Below are positions 37,165 to 47,060 of a stretch of DNA of 64,000 nucleotides, piece after piece. How positions within the stretch are numbered: position 1 is the first letter of the stretch; every line of letters begins with the position of its first letter. Made by a program: the position numbers and the translations under genes. Source of the stretch: DATCHW01 sp963806045 (GTDB lineage: Bacteria; Bacteroidota; Ignavibacteria; Tepidaquicellales; Tepidaquicellaceae); contig CAWDWP010000007.1 of assembly GCA_963806045.1 (NCBI GenBank), positions 225,341-289,340 of the forward strand. Reading direction: 5' to 3'. A model generated the notes under the pieces. That model had not been told where the DNA came from and searched no databases. It was given only the letters and a program-made list of their open reading frames with translations.

Positions 37165-38484
37165 TTAGTTAACAAGTTTTCGCAGGACATCTGAAGTAAT
37201 TAAATAAGACTCATCCATTTCTGTCAGTAAACTATTTACGTTCTCTAAATCATTATTTTTTCCTTTAAATTCTAAAGTTTTACATACTTCAGAAAACATT
37301 TTTGCTCCTATATTCAAACTGGCTCCTTTCAGGGCGTGTGCGGATTGTGACATTTTCAAAGGATTTTTGTCCCTTGCTGCAGTCTTAATATCATTTAATA
37401 AACCCGGTGCCTGATCAAGATATAAATCTATCACTTCCTTAAGAAATGAACTATCATTTTCACCTCCTAAATCTTTCAAATTTTGAATGATATTCATATC
37501 TAAAATTTCTGTCATTTCTGAATCCATATCTAAGTGGTTTTTAAAATTTGACATGTCTTTAATAAAACTTTTGAATTCATTTGGTGCAATTTCAGTATTT
37601 TCATAAATTAATTCGTTGATAATACTTAGTATTTCTAAAGGATTCCCTGAGTAATCACTAGAATATACAATATCTCTTTGACAAAATAATCTCCATTTGC
37701 CGGTAGAATCCTTAACTCGAAAATTGAACTCATATAGGTCTTTCGTGGTCAAGGTTCCGGGTATTTTTAATCTTGAATTAAAATTTAATAAATCCTCCGG
37801 ATTTATTATATTCTGAAAATTGAATTCAGGTGTATAATCCAAATATCCTAAATCATAAAAAAGATTTTTATCCGGAAAATAGTAATTATTATTCTTTATA
37901 TTGTAAAAATAATAGATTGGTTCGCCAACGATATTATCGTTCCTGATAGTACCTTCTCGTTCAGGTTCAATGGGAATATTTCTCTGCTTTTTGATAAGTT
38001 TTTCAATTTGTATGACAATATATGAACAGTAATTATCTACAAGTCTTACTTCATTCGGAAAATAATTAATATTATTTTTAAAAAAGACTGTATAACCGAA
38101 CAATTTATTGAAAAGAATTATTGGAGATGAAACATAAAAATGTTTGATATCAAGTTCTGATAGAATTTGGGAATTAAAATTTTCAAGGTGATGAGCTTCA
38201 GACGCGATTGTTTTTGAGTTATTTAATAATATATTATGACTGTAAAAAAAATCAATATCACAATTATCGCCTGTTTGAAATATGGGATTTCGGGTTGCTA
38301 AAAGTATATTTAGATTATTCGCATTTCGATTACAAAATATTCCGAAATCAGATTTAGTTAAATTAATTCCCAGATTTACTAAATTTTGGATAACGTCAAT
38401 TATATTACTAAATTCCCTTGAAAATAAATCTCTTAAGGTTGAATCATAATTTTCATTATCAGTATTTACAATATCATCGTTCAA
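37165..38484 (-). CDS. GAF-like/PAS-like protein with C-terminal HPt domain
   Basis: 439 residues. Residues 10-165 look like a GAF domain (SDFGIFCNRN ... SPIILFNKLFGYTVFFKN). Residues 190-295 look like a PAS/PAC unit (YYFYNIKNNNYYF ... FNFRVKDSTGKWRLF). The C-terminal 110 residues are an HPt domain with its phospho-acceptor His383 in QSAHALKGASLNIGA. There is no kinase or receiver domain. It is probably a sensory phosphotransfer partner for the hybrid kinase encoded immediately downstream. The GAF and PAS assignments are from pattern only and are less certain than the HPt. Confidence 0.75.
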   Translation of the reverse strand: MNDDIVNTDNENYDSTLRDLFSREFSNIIDVIQNLVNLGINLTKSDFGIFCNRNANNLNILLATRNPIFQTGDNCDIDFFYSHNILLNNSKTIASEAHHLENFNSQILSELDIKHFYVSSPIILFNKLFGYTVFFKNNINYFPNEVRLVDNYCSYIVIQIEKLIKKQRNIPIEPEREGTIRNDNIVGEPIYYFYNIKNNNYYFPDKNLFYDLGYLDYTPEFNFQNIINPEDLLNFNSRLKIPGTLTTKDLYEFNFRVKDSTGKWRLFCQRDIVYSSDYSGNPLEILSIINELIYENTEIAPNEFKSFIKDMSNFKNHLDMDSEMTEILDMNIIQNLKDLGGENDSSFLKEVIDLYLDQAPGLLNDIKTAARDKNPLKMSQSAHALKGASLNIGAKMFSEVCKTLEFKGKNNDLENVNSLLTEMDESYLITSDVLRKLVN

Positions 38485-38517
38485 TATAACATAACATTAA
38501 TTATTCAGATTGAAACT

Positions 38518-39639
38518 TTATAGTGTTCCTCTTAATGCCTGTTCCCTCTCAATGGATTCGAATAATGCTTTAAAATTTCCCTTTCCAAAGCTTTTAGCTC
38601 CTTTTCTTTGAATTACTTCCAAAAATAAAGTAGGTTTATCTTCTATTGGTTTTGAGAATAATTGCAATAAATATCCGTCGTCATCTTTATCGACTAATAT
38701 TCCATGATTCTTCAATTCTGATATATCCTCATCAATTTTCCCGACTCTATCTTCTAATATTTCGTAATAAGTTGACGGAACATTTAGAAATTCAACACCG
38801 TTATGTTTTAAAATAGTAATAGTTTCAACAATATTTGCGGTGGAAAGAGCAATATGCTGTGCTCCTGCTGAATAATAGAAATCCAGATATTCATCAATCT
38901 GAGATCGCTTTTTTCCTTTAGCAGGCTCATTCAATGGAAACTTGATTTTCCCTGTTCCATTCTGAACAACTTTACTCATGAGTGCAGTATATTCAGTTGA
39001 GATATCTTTATCATCGAAAGATATCAATTGAGAGAACCCCATTATTCTTTCATAGAATCTAACCCAATAGTTCATATGACCGAGTTCAACATTCCCAACT
39101 ATGTGATCAACCGATCGGAGACCGGTATTTTTAATGTCCGGGACAGCTCTTTTTCCGGGAGGAATAAAGCCAGGAAAAAATAATCCATTAAAATTCTTCC
39201 GTTCAATAAAGCTATGAACGGTATCGCCATAAGTTGCTATTGATGATATTACTATGACTCCATTTTCATCTTTTATCTCGGTTGGGGTTAAGACTGGTCT
39301 AGCACCTCTCGAAGTTGTTTCTATAAAGGATTTTTCAGAATCATTTACTTCAAAAGCAATATCCCGTACACCATCACCATGTTTTTTGATGTGTTCTGAA
39401 ATAAAGCCATGATTTGTTAAGGGAGTCGTTAATAATATTCTTATTTTTCCCTGTTCAAGTAAATAAGAACATTTATCTTTATTATTGGTTTCTAATCCGG
39501 AATAACCTGTTAAATTAAAACCTAATGCTTTTTGATAATAAAAAGCGGATTGTTTAGCGTTCCCTACATAAAACTCTATATAATCAATTCTTTTTAAAGG
39601 TAAAAAGTCCTGGCTTTTTTTAATATCCTGATTTTGCAT
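38518..39639 (-). CDS. hppD: 4-Hydroxyphenylpyruvate dioxygenase
   Basis: 373 residues, the expected size. Two VOC-type halves are visible and the Fe(II) ligands are in place: His179 (SVDHIVGNV), His262 (AQHIALST) and Glu341 (LFLEVIQRKG). The C-terminal GKGNFKALFESIEREQ is typical of bacterial HPPD. The enzyme converts 4-hydroxyphenylpyruvate to homogentisate with O2, so the organism meets oxygen at least at times. No homogentisate dioxygenase or other tyrosine-pathway gene is adjacent; it lies inside a run of signalling genes. Confidence 0.93.
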   Translation of the reverse strand: MQNQDIKKSQDFLPLKRIDYIEFYVGNAKQSAFYYQKALGFNLTGYSGLETNNKDKCSYLLEQGKIRILLTTPLTNHGFISEHIKKHGDGVRDIAFEVNDSEKSFIETTSRGARPVLTPTEIKDENGVIVISSIATYGDTVHSFIERKNFNGLFFPGFIPPGKRAVPDIKNTGLRSVDHIVGNVELGHMNYWVRFYERIMGFSQLISFDDKDISTEYTALMSKVVQNGTGKIKFPLNEPAKGKKRSQIDEYLDFYYSAGAQHIALSTANIVETITILKHNGVEFLNVPSTYYEILEDRVGKIDEDISELKNHGILVDKDDDGYLLQLFSKPIEDKPTLFLEVIQRKGAKSFGKGNFKALFESIEREQALRGTL

Positions 39640-39661
39640 ATGACTATGTTAAAATAAGGAG

Positions 39662-41050
39662 TTATGTAATTTTATAATCTCTTGGATCTATTCCAAGTTT
39701 TGCTATTTTTTGACGAAGACTAACAGGATGAAAGTTGATAATCTTTGCGGTAGCAGCTACATTACCCTTATTTAATTTTAAATATTTTTTCAAAAAATTT
39801 ATTTCAAACTCTTTAATTATCGCATCTTTATTCTCAGTATAATCATGAGACGATAGTTTATCTTTCCTTTCACCCAGAATATTAGAAGAAAGAAGGTCAA
39901 CTGTAACAGTATTTCCTTCGCACAAAATCGAAATTCTTTCAACAACATTCTTTAATTCTCTTATATTTCCAGGCCAGTCATATTTCATTAATACAGAAAT
40001 TACTTTTGGATCTACTTTCGGTAAATTTTTCTTATTAAATTCAGAGTATTCCGAAAGAAATTTATTAAAGTAATATTGAATATCTTCAGGGCGATCTTTC
40101 AGACTGGGGAGATAAAACTCAAATACATTTAACCTGTAATATAAATCTTCCCTGAATTTTCCTTCTTCTATCATTTTTTTTAAGTCCTGATTAGTAGCTG
40201 CAATAATTCTTACATTCGTTGACTGAATCCGTGTATCGCCAACTTTTGAAAACTGTTTTTCCTGTAATACTCTTAACAGTTTAACTTGTAATAATGTGTC
40301 AATTTCTCCTATTTCATCAAGAAAAATTGTTCCATTATCCGCAATTTCGAAATAGCCTTTATGATCTTTAATAGCTCCTGTAAAAGAACCTTTTAAATGT
40401 CCAAAAAGTTCAGACTCGAGCAACTGACCCGGAATTGCTGCACAATTTACAACCACGAATTGTTGAAAACCCCGGGTGCTATTCTTATGGATATATTTGG
40501 CTAAAACTTCTTTTCCAGTTCCATTTGAACCTGTGATAAGTATCGTTGAGTCAGATTTTGCAACTTTTTTTGCTTCAGATAAAATTGTCTTTACAACCGG
40601 ACTGCTGGTTCCGTAATCTTCATCACCATATTCAGAAGAGTCAAATTTTTCAAGTTTATGCTTTAGAACCAGATTCTCTTTTAATAAAGAAATTCTTTCC
40701 AAACCTCTGTTTAAAGCAAGTATCAGTTCTTCTTTATCAATCGGTTTTGTCAGGTAATCAAAAGCTCCAATTCTAATAGCTTCAACTGCTGATCTTATTG
40801 TTGCAAAGGCAGTTATTAGTATGACAATCAAATCGGGTTCAATTTTAAGAACTTCCTGAGTCAATTCAATACCATTCATGTTAGGCATATTGAAATCAGT
40901 CAACATAATGTCATACTTATATTGCATGGTTTTTTCCAAAGCACTTTGAGGTTCAGAAACTGTTGTTACATTGTGTCCGGCATCGACAAGTACTTTTTTC
41001 AAAATAGCAATAGAAGTTAACTCATCATCAACAACTAATATATTTGCCAT
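39662..41050 (-). CDS. Sigma-54-dependent response regulator (NtrC family)
   Basis: 462 residues. The receiver domain has its phospho-acceptor Asp52 (IMLTDFNMPNMNG). The AAA+ domain has Walker A GSNGTGK (174-180), a sigma-54 contact loop GSFTGA (221-226, in place of the canonical GAFTGA) and Walker B TIFLDEIGE (from 241). A C-terminal Fis-type helix-turn-helix (KGNVAATAKIINFHPVSLRQKIAKLG) completes it. It activates sigma-54 promoters when phosphorylated. It is encoded just upstream of hppD and the phosphorelay proteins, so those HPt domains may feed this receiver. Confidence 0.93.
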   Translation of the reverse strand: MANILVVDDELTSIAILKKVLVDAGHNVTTVSEPQSALEKTMQYKYDIMLTDFNMPNMNGIELTQEVLKIEPDLIVILITAFATIRSAVEAIRIGAFDYLTKPIDKEELILALNRGLERISLLKENLVLKHKLEKFDSSEYGDEDYGTSSPVVKTILSEAKKVAKSDSTILITGSNGTGKEVLAKYIHKNSTRGFQQFVVVNCAAIPGQLLESELFGHLKGSFTGAIKDHKGYFEIADNGTIFLDEIGEIDTLLQVKLLRVLQEKQFSKVGDTRIQSTNVRIIAATNQDLKKMIEEGKFREDLYYRLNVFEFYLPSLKDRPEDIQYYFNKFLSEYSEFNKKNLPKVDPKVISVLMKYDWPGNIRELKNVVERISILCEGNTVTVDLLSSNILGERKDKLSSHDYTENKDAIIKEFEINFLKKYLKLNKGNVAATAKIINFHPVSLRQKIAKLGIDPRDYKIT

Positions 41051-41089
41051 TTATTTTAATAATTGGTTAATATAAAGATATTCAAATAT

Positions 41090-43453
41090 TTATTTTATAA
41101 AAAGCATTTTTTTTGCGTCTACAGAGTTTTCGGTCTGCAATACATAGTAATATACCCCTGTGCTCAAATTTTCGGCTTTCCAGTTAATCTGGTAATATCC
41201 AGCTTGCAACTCTTTGTTTATTAAAGATTCAATTTTTTGTCCTAGAATATTGAATATATTAAGATTTACTTTACTATTTGCAGGTATATTAAATTTTATT
41301 GTTGTAGAAGGATTAAATGGATTCGGATAATTCTGTAATAGCTCAAATTTTGTTGGAATTTTATTAGAAATCTGCTGGATTCCAAGAGATCCTCCGGCAT
41401 CTGTTAATCGCTTCGCAAAATCCTGATAATACTGATTTGCTATTAATGAATCATAAATTATAACTACATTTTCATCATTATCGTAAGATGCAGCATTAGA
41501 AAAATTATATGAACCCGTTTCAATAACAGGATTGCTTGAAGGAGTTTCTCCATCTATTAAGATATATTTATCGTGGAACAAATACGATAAGTTATAATTA
41601 TCAAGAAATACTTTTGCTGTCGGATTCCATATAGTTCCCCCTAACCCGGCCATTTCAAAGTAAACAGGGCCGTTTGTAATATTTCCGTTAGTGCTTCTGT
41701 CAAAAACACCTCGTACCATGACAGTTGGAGGATTATACTTTGCATGCATTTTATTCTCAATTGAAAATTTTGTAAACGAAAATATACAGAAGTTGATTGA
41801 ATGTTGAGTCTCGTTTGTTATCATATTTTCAATCTTTGTTGCGATATCATCAGAAGGGGAAAAGTAACAATCTAATCTCGTCCCGTTAATATTAAATAAA
41901 TGCGGTGTGTTATCAAGCTTTGCAGTTCCAAACTTTGCATTCGCCGGATTATTAAAATCATTATGAGAACCCCACATTTCCTCAAATTCTCTTGTATATG
42001 TATGACTAAGGGCTTCGTCCTGAATGAATATTGTATTCTCGATGTCCTGATAAAATTGCTGATAAGTTATGTTGGCTGAACCTGTCCAAATCCATTTATG
42101 TGAGTACGCTGATGCATTTGTATCTCTTCCATCAAAGACAAAAAACTTATTATGCATAAGAGCAGATGTATTGAAATTTCGTTGTTGAACTCTAATACCG
42201 GCATCTATTAAATCCTGCATCAGCGACTGAATTGTTCTTGAATCATAAACAATCCGGATTTTTACACCTCTAATCATTGCATTTATAAGAGCCTGCCTGA
42301 TATTTGTTAAATCATTAAAAGAGTAGATTGCTAAATCTATCGAATAATTGGCTGAATCGATTCTTTGAATCAATCTTGTTTGATAGTCAGCACTTCCGTG
42401 TGCTCGATTGTCAGGTAGTGCAACAGTTGTATCAACCGGATAATTAAAATATGCTTCCATCTTTCCTGTTGACCCACTATGAGATGCAGTTGAAAAATAT
42501 TTCGGTGAAAAAGTACTTGTACCGGTTCCATTCGTCGATGAGACCTGTGCGTAATAAATTTTTCCTGGTCTCAAATTTGTTAATGTTGCAGTATGTGTTG
42601 TTGTTAATGCGGCGTTATATAATGAATCCGTATAAACTATCGGTTGACCTATCGAATCCGATACAAAATACTTTATTTTGGTATCCCCCGCCGATAAAGT
42701 ATTAAAAGTTAAAGTTATGCTCGTAGGATTAATTGCTGACTCTAAAGGAACAGTTGAAATTATTGGACCAACTGATTGAGTCACTATGTCATCTAAATTT
42801 CTTGGAATTATTTGATAACCGCTTAAATATGGCGTACTGCTATCAAATTGACTTTCAAGCGCTGTCACAGTGAACGGATATGGAGGAATAATAGTATTTG
42901 CAATATTTGTTGAAGTATAAATTCTAATATCCACTGAGTCTGTACCTACAAATATTCTATAATTTGTTCCTGAAGCTGATGTTGCCCATGTTGTTGCGAT
43001 AACCCCGCCTGTAGTTTTCACGGCAGTTATTCCAACTATTTTTATTAACCTGGCTTCGTAAAGTTCACCATTTTCTCTTGCTTGAGTCGGAGTCAAGACA
43101 ACTGGAGTTGTAGTTTTTCCTGTTGAAATTATATTAAAAGCACTTACAGGTTGAAGTTCAGTCAAGCCATTATAATGAGTAACCAACCCTGTAACCTGAA
43201 CACTATCGCCTCTGACAACTCCTGCACCAAATGTTGCATCATATGCTGCAGTACCGGCTGTAGAGCTTTGCAAATATACTAATGGAGGTCCAAGTTCGCC
43301 TTGAGTTGTTACAACACCTTGCACAGTTACCGTTTGACCTAATAGCAGAGGTACTCCATTTGCGTCTTGTTTTCTTAATGAATCAAGAGTTATAACCTGA
43401 GAGATTGCATAATTTGTTATAAAAAGTAAAACAATTAATAATATTTTTTTCAT
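41090..43453 (-). CDS. Secreted phospholipase D-fold protein (nuclease-like) with sorting domain
   Basis: 787 residues. Signal peptide 1-19. Residues 20-225 contain an OB-fold-like module (VTVQGVVTTQGELGPPLVYLQ) and residues 230-325 a fibronectin-III-like module. The PLD domain has two HxKxxxxD motifs: His434-Lys436-Asp441 with downstream GSANIT, and His627-Lys629-Asp634 with downstream GSYNFS. A sorting domain (NYPNPFNPSTTIKFN) ends the protein. PLD-fold proteins with paired HKD motifs cleave phosphodiesters in lipids or nucleic acids; the OB-like module, seen beside many secreted nucleases, favours nucleic acid. Extracellular location is inferred from both targeting signals. Confidence 0.85.
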   Translation of the reverse strand: MKKILLIVLLFITNYAISQVITLDSLRKQDANGVPLLLGQTVTVQGVVTTQGELGPPLVYLQSSTAGTAAYDATFGAGVVRGDSVQVTGLVTHYNGLTELQPVSAFNIISTGKTTTPVVLTPTQARENGELYEARLIKIVGITAVKTTGGVIATTWATSASGTNYRIFVGTDSVDIRIYTSTNIANTIIPPYPFTVTALESQFDSSTPYLSGYQIIPRNLDDIVTQSVGPIISTVPLESAINPTSITLTFNTLSAGDTKIKYFVSDSIGQPIVYTDSLYNAALTTTHTATLTNLRPGKIYYAQVSSTNGTGTSTFSPKYFSTASHSGSTGKMEAYFNYPVDTTVALPDNRAHGSADYQTRLIQRIDSANYSIDLAIYSFNDLTNIRQALINAMIRGVKIRIVYDSRTIQSLMQDLIDAGIRVQQRNFNTSALMHNKFFVFDGRDTNASAYSHKWIWTGSANITYQQFYQDIENTIFIQDEALSHTYTREFEEMWGSHNDFNNPANAKFGTAKLDNTPHLFNINGTRLDCYFSPSDDIATKIENMITNETQHSINFCIFSFTKFSIENKMHAKYNPPTVMVRGVFDRSTNGNITNGPVYFEMAGLGGTIWNPTAKVFLDNYNLSYLFHDKYILIDGETPSSNPVIETGSYNFSNAASYDNDENVVIIYDSLIANQYYQDFAKRLTDAGGSLGIQQISNKIPTKFELLQNYPNPFNPSTTIKFNIPANSKVNLNIFNILGQKIESLINKELQAGYYQINWKAENLSTGVYYYVLQTENSVDAKKMLFIK

Positions 43454-43470
43454 TTTCGATTTTAATTTAA

Positions 43471-45255
43471 TTAAAATAATTTAAACTTGTTTTTTATCCC
43501 GTTTATTATTATTCCTTGGGGGTTTTCAGTTAATGCTCTGTTAATTTCAATTTTAACTTGTTCTTTATCTTCAGTCAAACCTTTTTGGATATTGTTATTT
43601 AAATAATAAAAATTATACTGATTAATATATTTGTATTCGAACCGCTTTATAACATCCTGAAATTTAGGTAAATTCTTTACGTATAGAAAGGACTTATCAT
43701 CCCAATAAATAAGTTTCCAATCGTTCGAGTTTCTGGACAAATATGATATTATTGTTTGTTCCATTTCCTGAGGCATTCTTACTAAATCTGGAGCCAGGTA
43801 TATAATGTAGTCAAAATTGTAATCTTTTAATTTTTTTTCAAAACCTAGTCTTTTTCCAATTAGTGTATTATATTCAAAAAAAATCGAATCATTTAAATTT
43901 CTGCTGTCAATAAAATTTTTAGTATTTGGAAAGTTCCATATTAAAAACCCACCTGTTCCAAAGTGATTAAATGGGCGTTCTCCAATTTCTGTAATCTTAT
44001 TTTTTTCAATAAAATCGAACATTTGGGTCGGGATGAAATCAGAATTAATGCCAAAACCTGTAACCCTGTAATATTTGAGAAAACTCAAATACAGATTATT
44101 ATTAGTCACAGGGATTACAAGTAATAATAACGATATAGATAAAATGTATTTTAAAACAGGATTATAATTTAAGATATTTTTAAAATTTATGAATTTAACT
44201 TTATTAAGCAGATAATCGAATATTATTATCGTAAAACAGAACATAATTAAGACATAATCTACAGTGAATCTCATTGCTCGCACCGAATAAACTGCAAATA
44301 CAACATATAATAATCCAGAAAATAAATCTTTTCGTTTTGCGGAGTAATAAAGAATCAAAACACCTGAGAATAAAAACCCTTTATAAATATAAGAGACAAA
44401 GTTATCGGTATATCTTTCACTGAAAGGAGACATCCACTCATTAACTGTTTCAAGCATCTTCATCTTTGTGTGTTGGTAAGCATAAACGTATGTTTCAAAA
44501 CCATTTGGATTAATTAACATTATTAACAAACAAGCAATGAAAATTAATACAAGCCTTACAATCTCGGCTTTATTTAAGGATCTTAAATCCTTCGTTGAAA
44601 ATTTCGCAGGTATATAAAAACTTATTATTTCAGATATGATATATATTCCAAATATTAACATCCCAGCTATAATCCCCATATGCATATTAGCCCATACAAG
44701 AAAAATCAACGGAAGGAAATACAATATTTTATAATTATCTCTTTTGAAATATCGATATTGCATTATTATCAGTAATACTAATGAAAAAAAGACATAAGAC
44801 ATCAAATGAGGTCTTGGAGTTAACCTATCCATAATAGCAAAAGCAAGAACGAACAAAAAAAGTATTGATAAAACATAGCTTACTTTGAATTTTCTTAATA
44901 TCAGAAGAAATACACCGAAAACCACAAAAAGTAATAGAGTTCTTAAAATTGATAAACCATTATACCCGAATAAAGAGTATACTGAGTATGTAAGAACATC
45001 CCATCCCCACTCAAAAGGCATCCAGGTTTGTCCCTGAGTGATATACCCGAATATGTCAGTTGAAGGAACGTGCCCGGTCTGTAATACATATCTTCCGGTT
45101 GCCATATGCCAAAACACGTCATCGTCACCTGTAATTTTAAAAGTAGTAAAAAATGCTAAAAAAATAAAAAAAGCGAGAACGATCATATAATTTATATTTT
45201 TGTTCTCCTTTGGAATGATTGCTTCTTCTTTTTTTATTTTTTTTGCTTTTGCCAT
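43471..45255 (-). CDS. Multi-pass membrane protein, GT-C glycosyltransferase-like (paralogue 1)
   Basis: 594 residues with a short charged N-terminus, then about 10-12 hydrophobic helices to residue 400 and a soluble C-terminal domain of about 190 residues. The first external loop carries GDDDVFWHMATGRYVLQTGHVPS, an acidic loop like that of GT-C enzymes that use lipid-phosphate sugar donors. The C-terminal part contains NFIDSRNL and WKLIYWDDKSFLYVKN. It is clearly paralogous to the next gene and the two are 2 bases apart. The GT-C assignment is by topology and motif, not by a proven match; its acceptor is unknown. Confidence 0.65.
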   Translation of the reverse strand: MAKAKKIKKEEAIIPKENKNINYMIVLAFFIFLAFFTTFKITGDDDVFWHMATGRYVLQTGHVPSTDIFGYITQGQTWMPFEWGWDVLTYSVYSLFGYNGLSILRTLLLFVVFGVFLLILRKFKVSYVLSILFLFVLAFAIMDRLTPRPHLMSYVFFSLVLLIIMQYRYFKRDNYKILYFLPLIFLVWANMHMGIIAGMLIFGIYIISEIISFYIPAKFSTKDLRSLNKAEIVRLVLIFIACLLIMLINPNGFETYVYAYQHTKMKMLETVNEWMSPFSERYTDNFVSYIYKGFLFSGVLILYYSAKRKDLFSGLLYVVFAVYSVRAMRFTVDYVLIMFCFTIIIFDYLLNKVKFINFKNILNYNPVLKYILSISLLLLVIPVTNNNLYLSFLKYYRVTGFGINSDFIPTQMFDFIEKNKITEIGERPFNHFGTGGFLIWNFPNTKNFIDSRNLNDSIFFEYNTLIGKRLGFEKKLKDYNFDYIIYLAPDLVRMPQEMEQTIISYLSRNSNDWKLIYWDDKSFLYVKNLPKFQDVIKRFEYKYINQYNFYYLNNNIQKGLTEDKEQVKIEINRALTENPQGIIINGIKNKFKLF

Positions 45256-45257
45256 TT

Positions 45258-47048
45258 CTAATTCAATGTATTTAAATATTTTGCAATTTCATTAATTATA
45301 TTCCCGGATGGTTCTTCTGAAATTTTTCTTTTTGCCTCATTCTTAACAATTTCTCTGTTGTTCTTATATCCTTCTGCTAATAAGTTTCTGTTAAATATTA
45401 AATTGTATGGTGAAACATATTTAAACTCGTACTTATCAATAATATTATTAAATTTAGGCACATTTTTAACAAAGAGAAATGACTTATCATCCCAAAATAC
45501 AAGTTTCCATTTATCATTATTTCTGGACAAATACGAAACAATATTTCTTTCAATTTCAGTGGCATTAATTGTTAAATATGGAACGCAGTACATCACATAG
45601 TCAATCCCAATTAATTCAATTTTTTTTTCAAACCCTGTTTGCTTTAAATCAATACTCTTATAAAGCATATACACACTATCACTTAAGTCTCTTGAATCAA
45701 TAAAGTTTTTACTTTCAGGAAATTCCCAAATAAAGTAACCACCAATTTTAAGATTATTAAAAGGTTTTTCCCCGATAATATTAATGTTTTCACGTTTGAT
45801 GAAATCAAACATTTGCACCGGAAAAAATTTATCATTTATTCCAATGCCTGTTTCTCTGAAATAATTTCCGAAGTAATCTTTATAAAGTTTATTAGTATAT
45901 GCATTAATAGTAAAAAAAAACAAGAAAATGATAATTATCGACTTAAAAATCAAGCTTTTGTTTATAAAATTAAGTACTATTGTTTTAGAAAATTTGTTTA
46001 GAATAAAATCCAGAGAAACTATCCAAAAAATAAAAATCACAATGAAAAATTCAGCAATATATCTTACTGACTGTAAAGAATATAAAGAAATTCCGATATA
46101 GGAAAGTGCCGGGAAATAATCTTTTTTCTTAAATGAATAATAAATAATTATCAATCCTGATAAAATAAAAAAGATATACAATTTGTTATTATAGCTTCCC
46201 GGAATCGATGAGTCAAAAGGAGATTTCCATTCATTAATAGAATGAAGCATATCTAACTTCATATAATCATAAGTATAAATATATGTATCAATGAAAAATG
46301 GGTTTATAAGTAATAATAAAGACGAAATTGAAAAGGTATATATTAAATATAGTAATTCTTTTTTCAGAATCTTACTATTAGCGTTATTAGCATTTCGGTA
46401 ATAATTTGTTATTTCTGAAATTATGAAAACAAAAAATAAAGCCATTCCTAAAATTACTCCCATATGCATGTTAGCCCATATCAATATCATTATTGGAATT
46501 AAAAAATATATATACCTTTTATGTTTATTTTGATTTTTCAGGTACAGAAGCATAATTATTAATGCCGATAGAAAAAAATAATAAATTATCTGCGGCCTTA
46601 TTGAAAATCTTGGAAGAATTGTTAAAGCTATAATAGAAGCGATTGTTATAATGAATGCGACACTGATGCCGGATCTTCGGAGATAAACTATAAATAATAT
46701 AAAGATTATTATTATGATTAAAGTCCTGACAGCAGATAATGCAAAATACCCACCGGACTTATAAATCAGGAATGTCAGGACTTCCCAACCCCATTCAAAT
46801 GGAATCCATTTGATGCCTGCGGTAATATAACCGAAAATTTCCTGGGATGGGATGCTTCCTTTTTCGACAATAAATCTTCCGGTTGCCAGGTGCCAGAATA
46901 CATCATCATCTCCAAATATTTTAATTGATGTTATCGTTATTAGAAAAAGGAGGAAAGCAGCAATTAAAGCATAATCAAAAATTCTTCTGATATTATTCTT
47001 TTCATCATCAAAAGATTTTTTAATGAACTTTGAAGTTTTTTTAACCAA
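45258..47048 (-). CDS. Multi-pass membrane protein, GT-C glycosyltransferase-like (paralogue 2)
   Basis: 596 residues, collinear with its downstream neighbour along the whole length: the loop GDDDVFWHLATGRFIVEKGSIPS, the intramembrane ILIWANMHMGVI and the C-terminal NFIDSRDL and WKLVFWDDKSFLFVKN are shared. The two genes arose by tandem duplication. Divergence in the loop between helices and in the tail suggests different substrates. It is followed by the paralogue with a 2-base gap, so both are translated from one transcript. Possible role: sugar transfer to surface polysaccharide or to proteins exported by the nearby secretion components (inference). Confidence 0.65.
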   Translation of the reverse strand: MVKKTSKFIKKSFDDEKNNIRRIFDYALIAAFLLFLITITSIKIFGDDDVFWHLATGRFIVEKGSIPSQEIFGYITAGIKWIPFEWGWEVLTFLIYKSGGYFALSAVRTLIIIIIFILFIVYLRRSGISVAFIITIASIIALTILPRFSIRPQIIYYFFLSALIIMLLYLKNQNKHKRYIYFLIPIMILIWANMHMGVILGMALFFVFIISEITNYYRNANNANSKILKKELLYLIYTFSISSLLLLINPFFIDTYIYTYDYMKLDMLHSINEWKSPFDSSIPGSYNNKLYIFFILSGLIIIYYSFKKKDYFPALSYIGISLYSLQSVRYIAEFFIVIFIFWIVSLDFILNKFSKTIVLNFINKSLIFKSIIIIFLFFFTINAYTNKLYKDYFGNYFRETGIGINDKFFPVQMFDFIKRENINIIGEKPFNNLKIGGYFIWEFPESKNFIDSRDLSDSVYMLYKSIDLKQTGFEKKIELIGIDYVMYCVPYLTINATEIERNIVSYLSRNNDKWKLVFWDDKSFLFVKNVPKFNNIIDKYEFKYVSPYNLIFNRNLLAEGYKNNREIVKNEAKRKISEEPSGNIINEIAKYLNTLN

Positions 47049-47060
47049 TTTGAATCGCTG

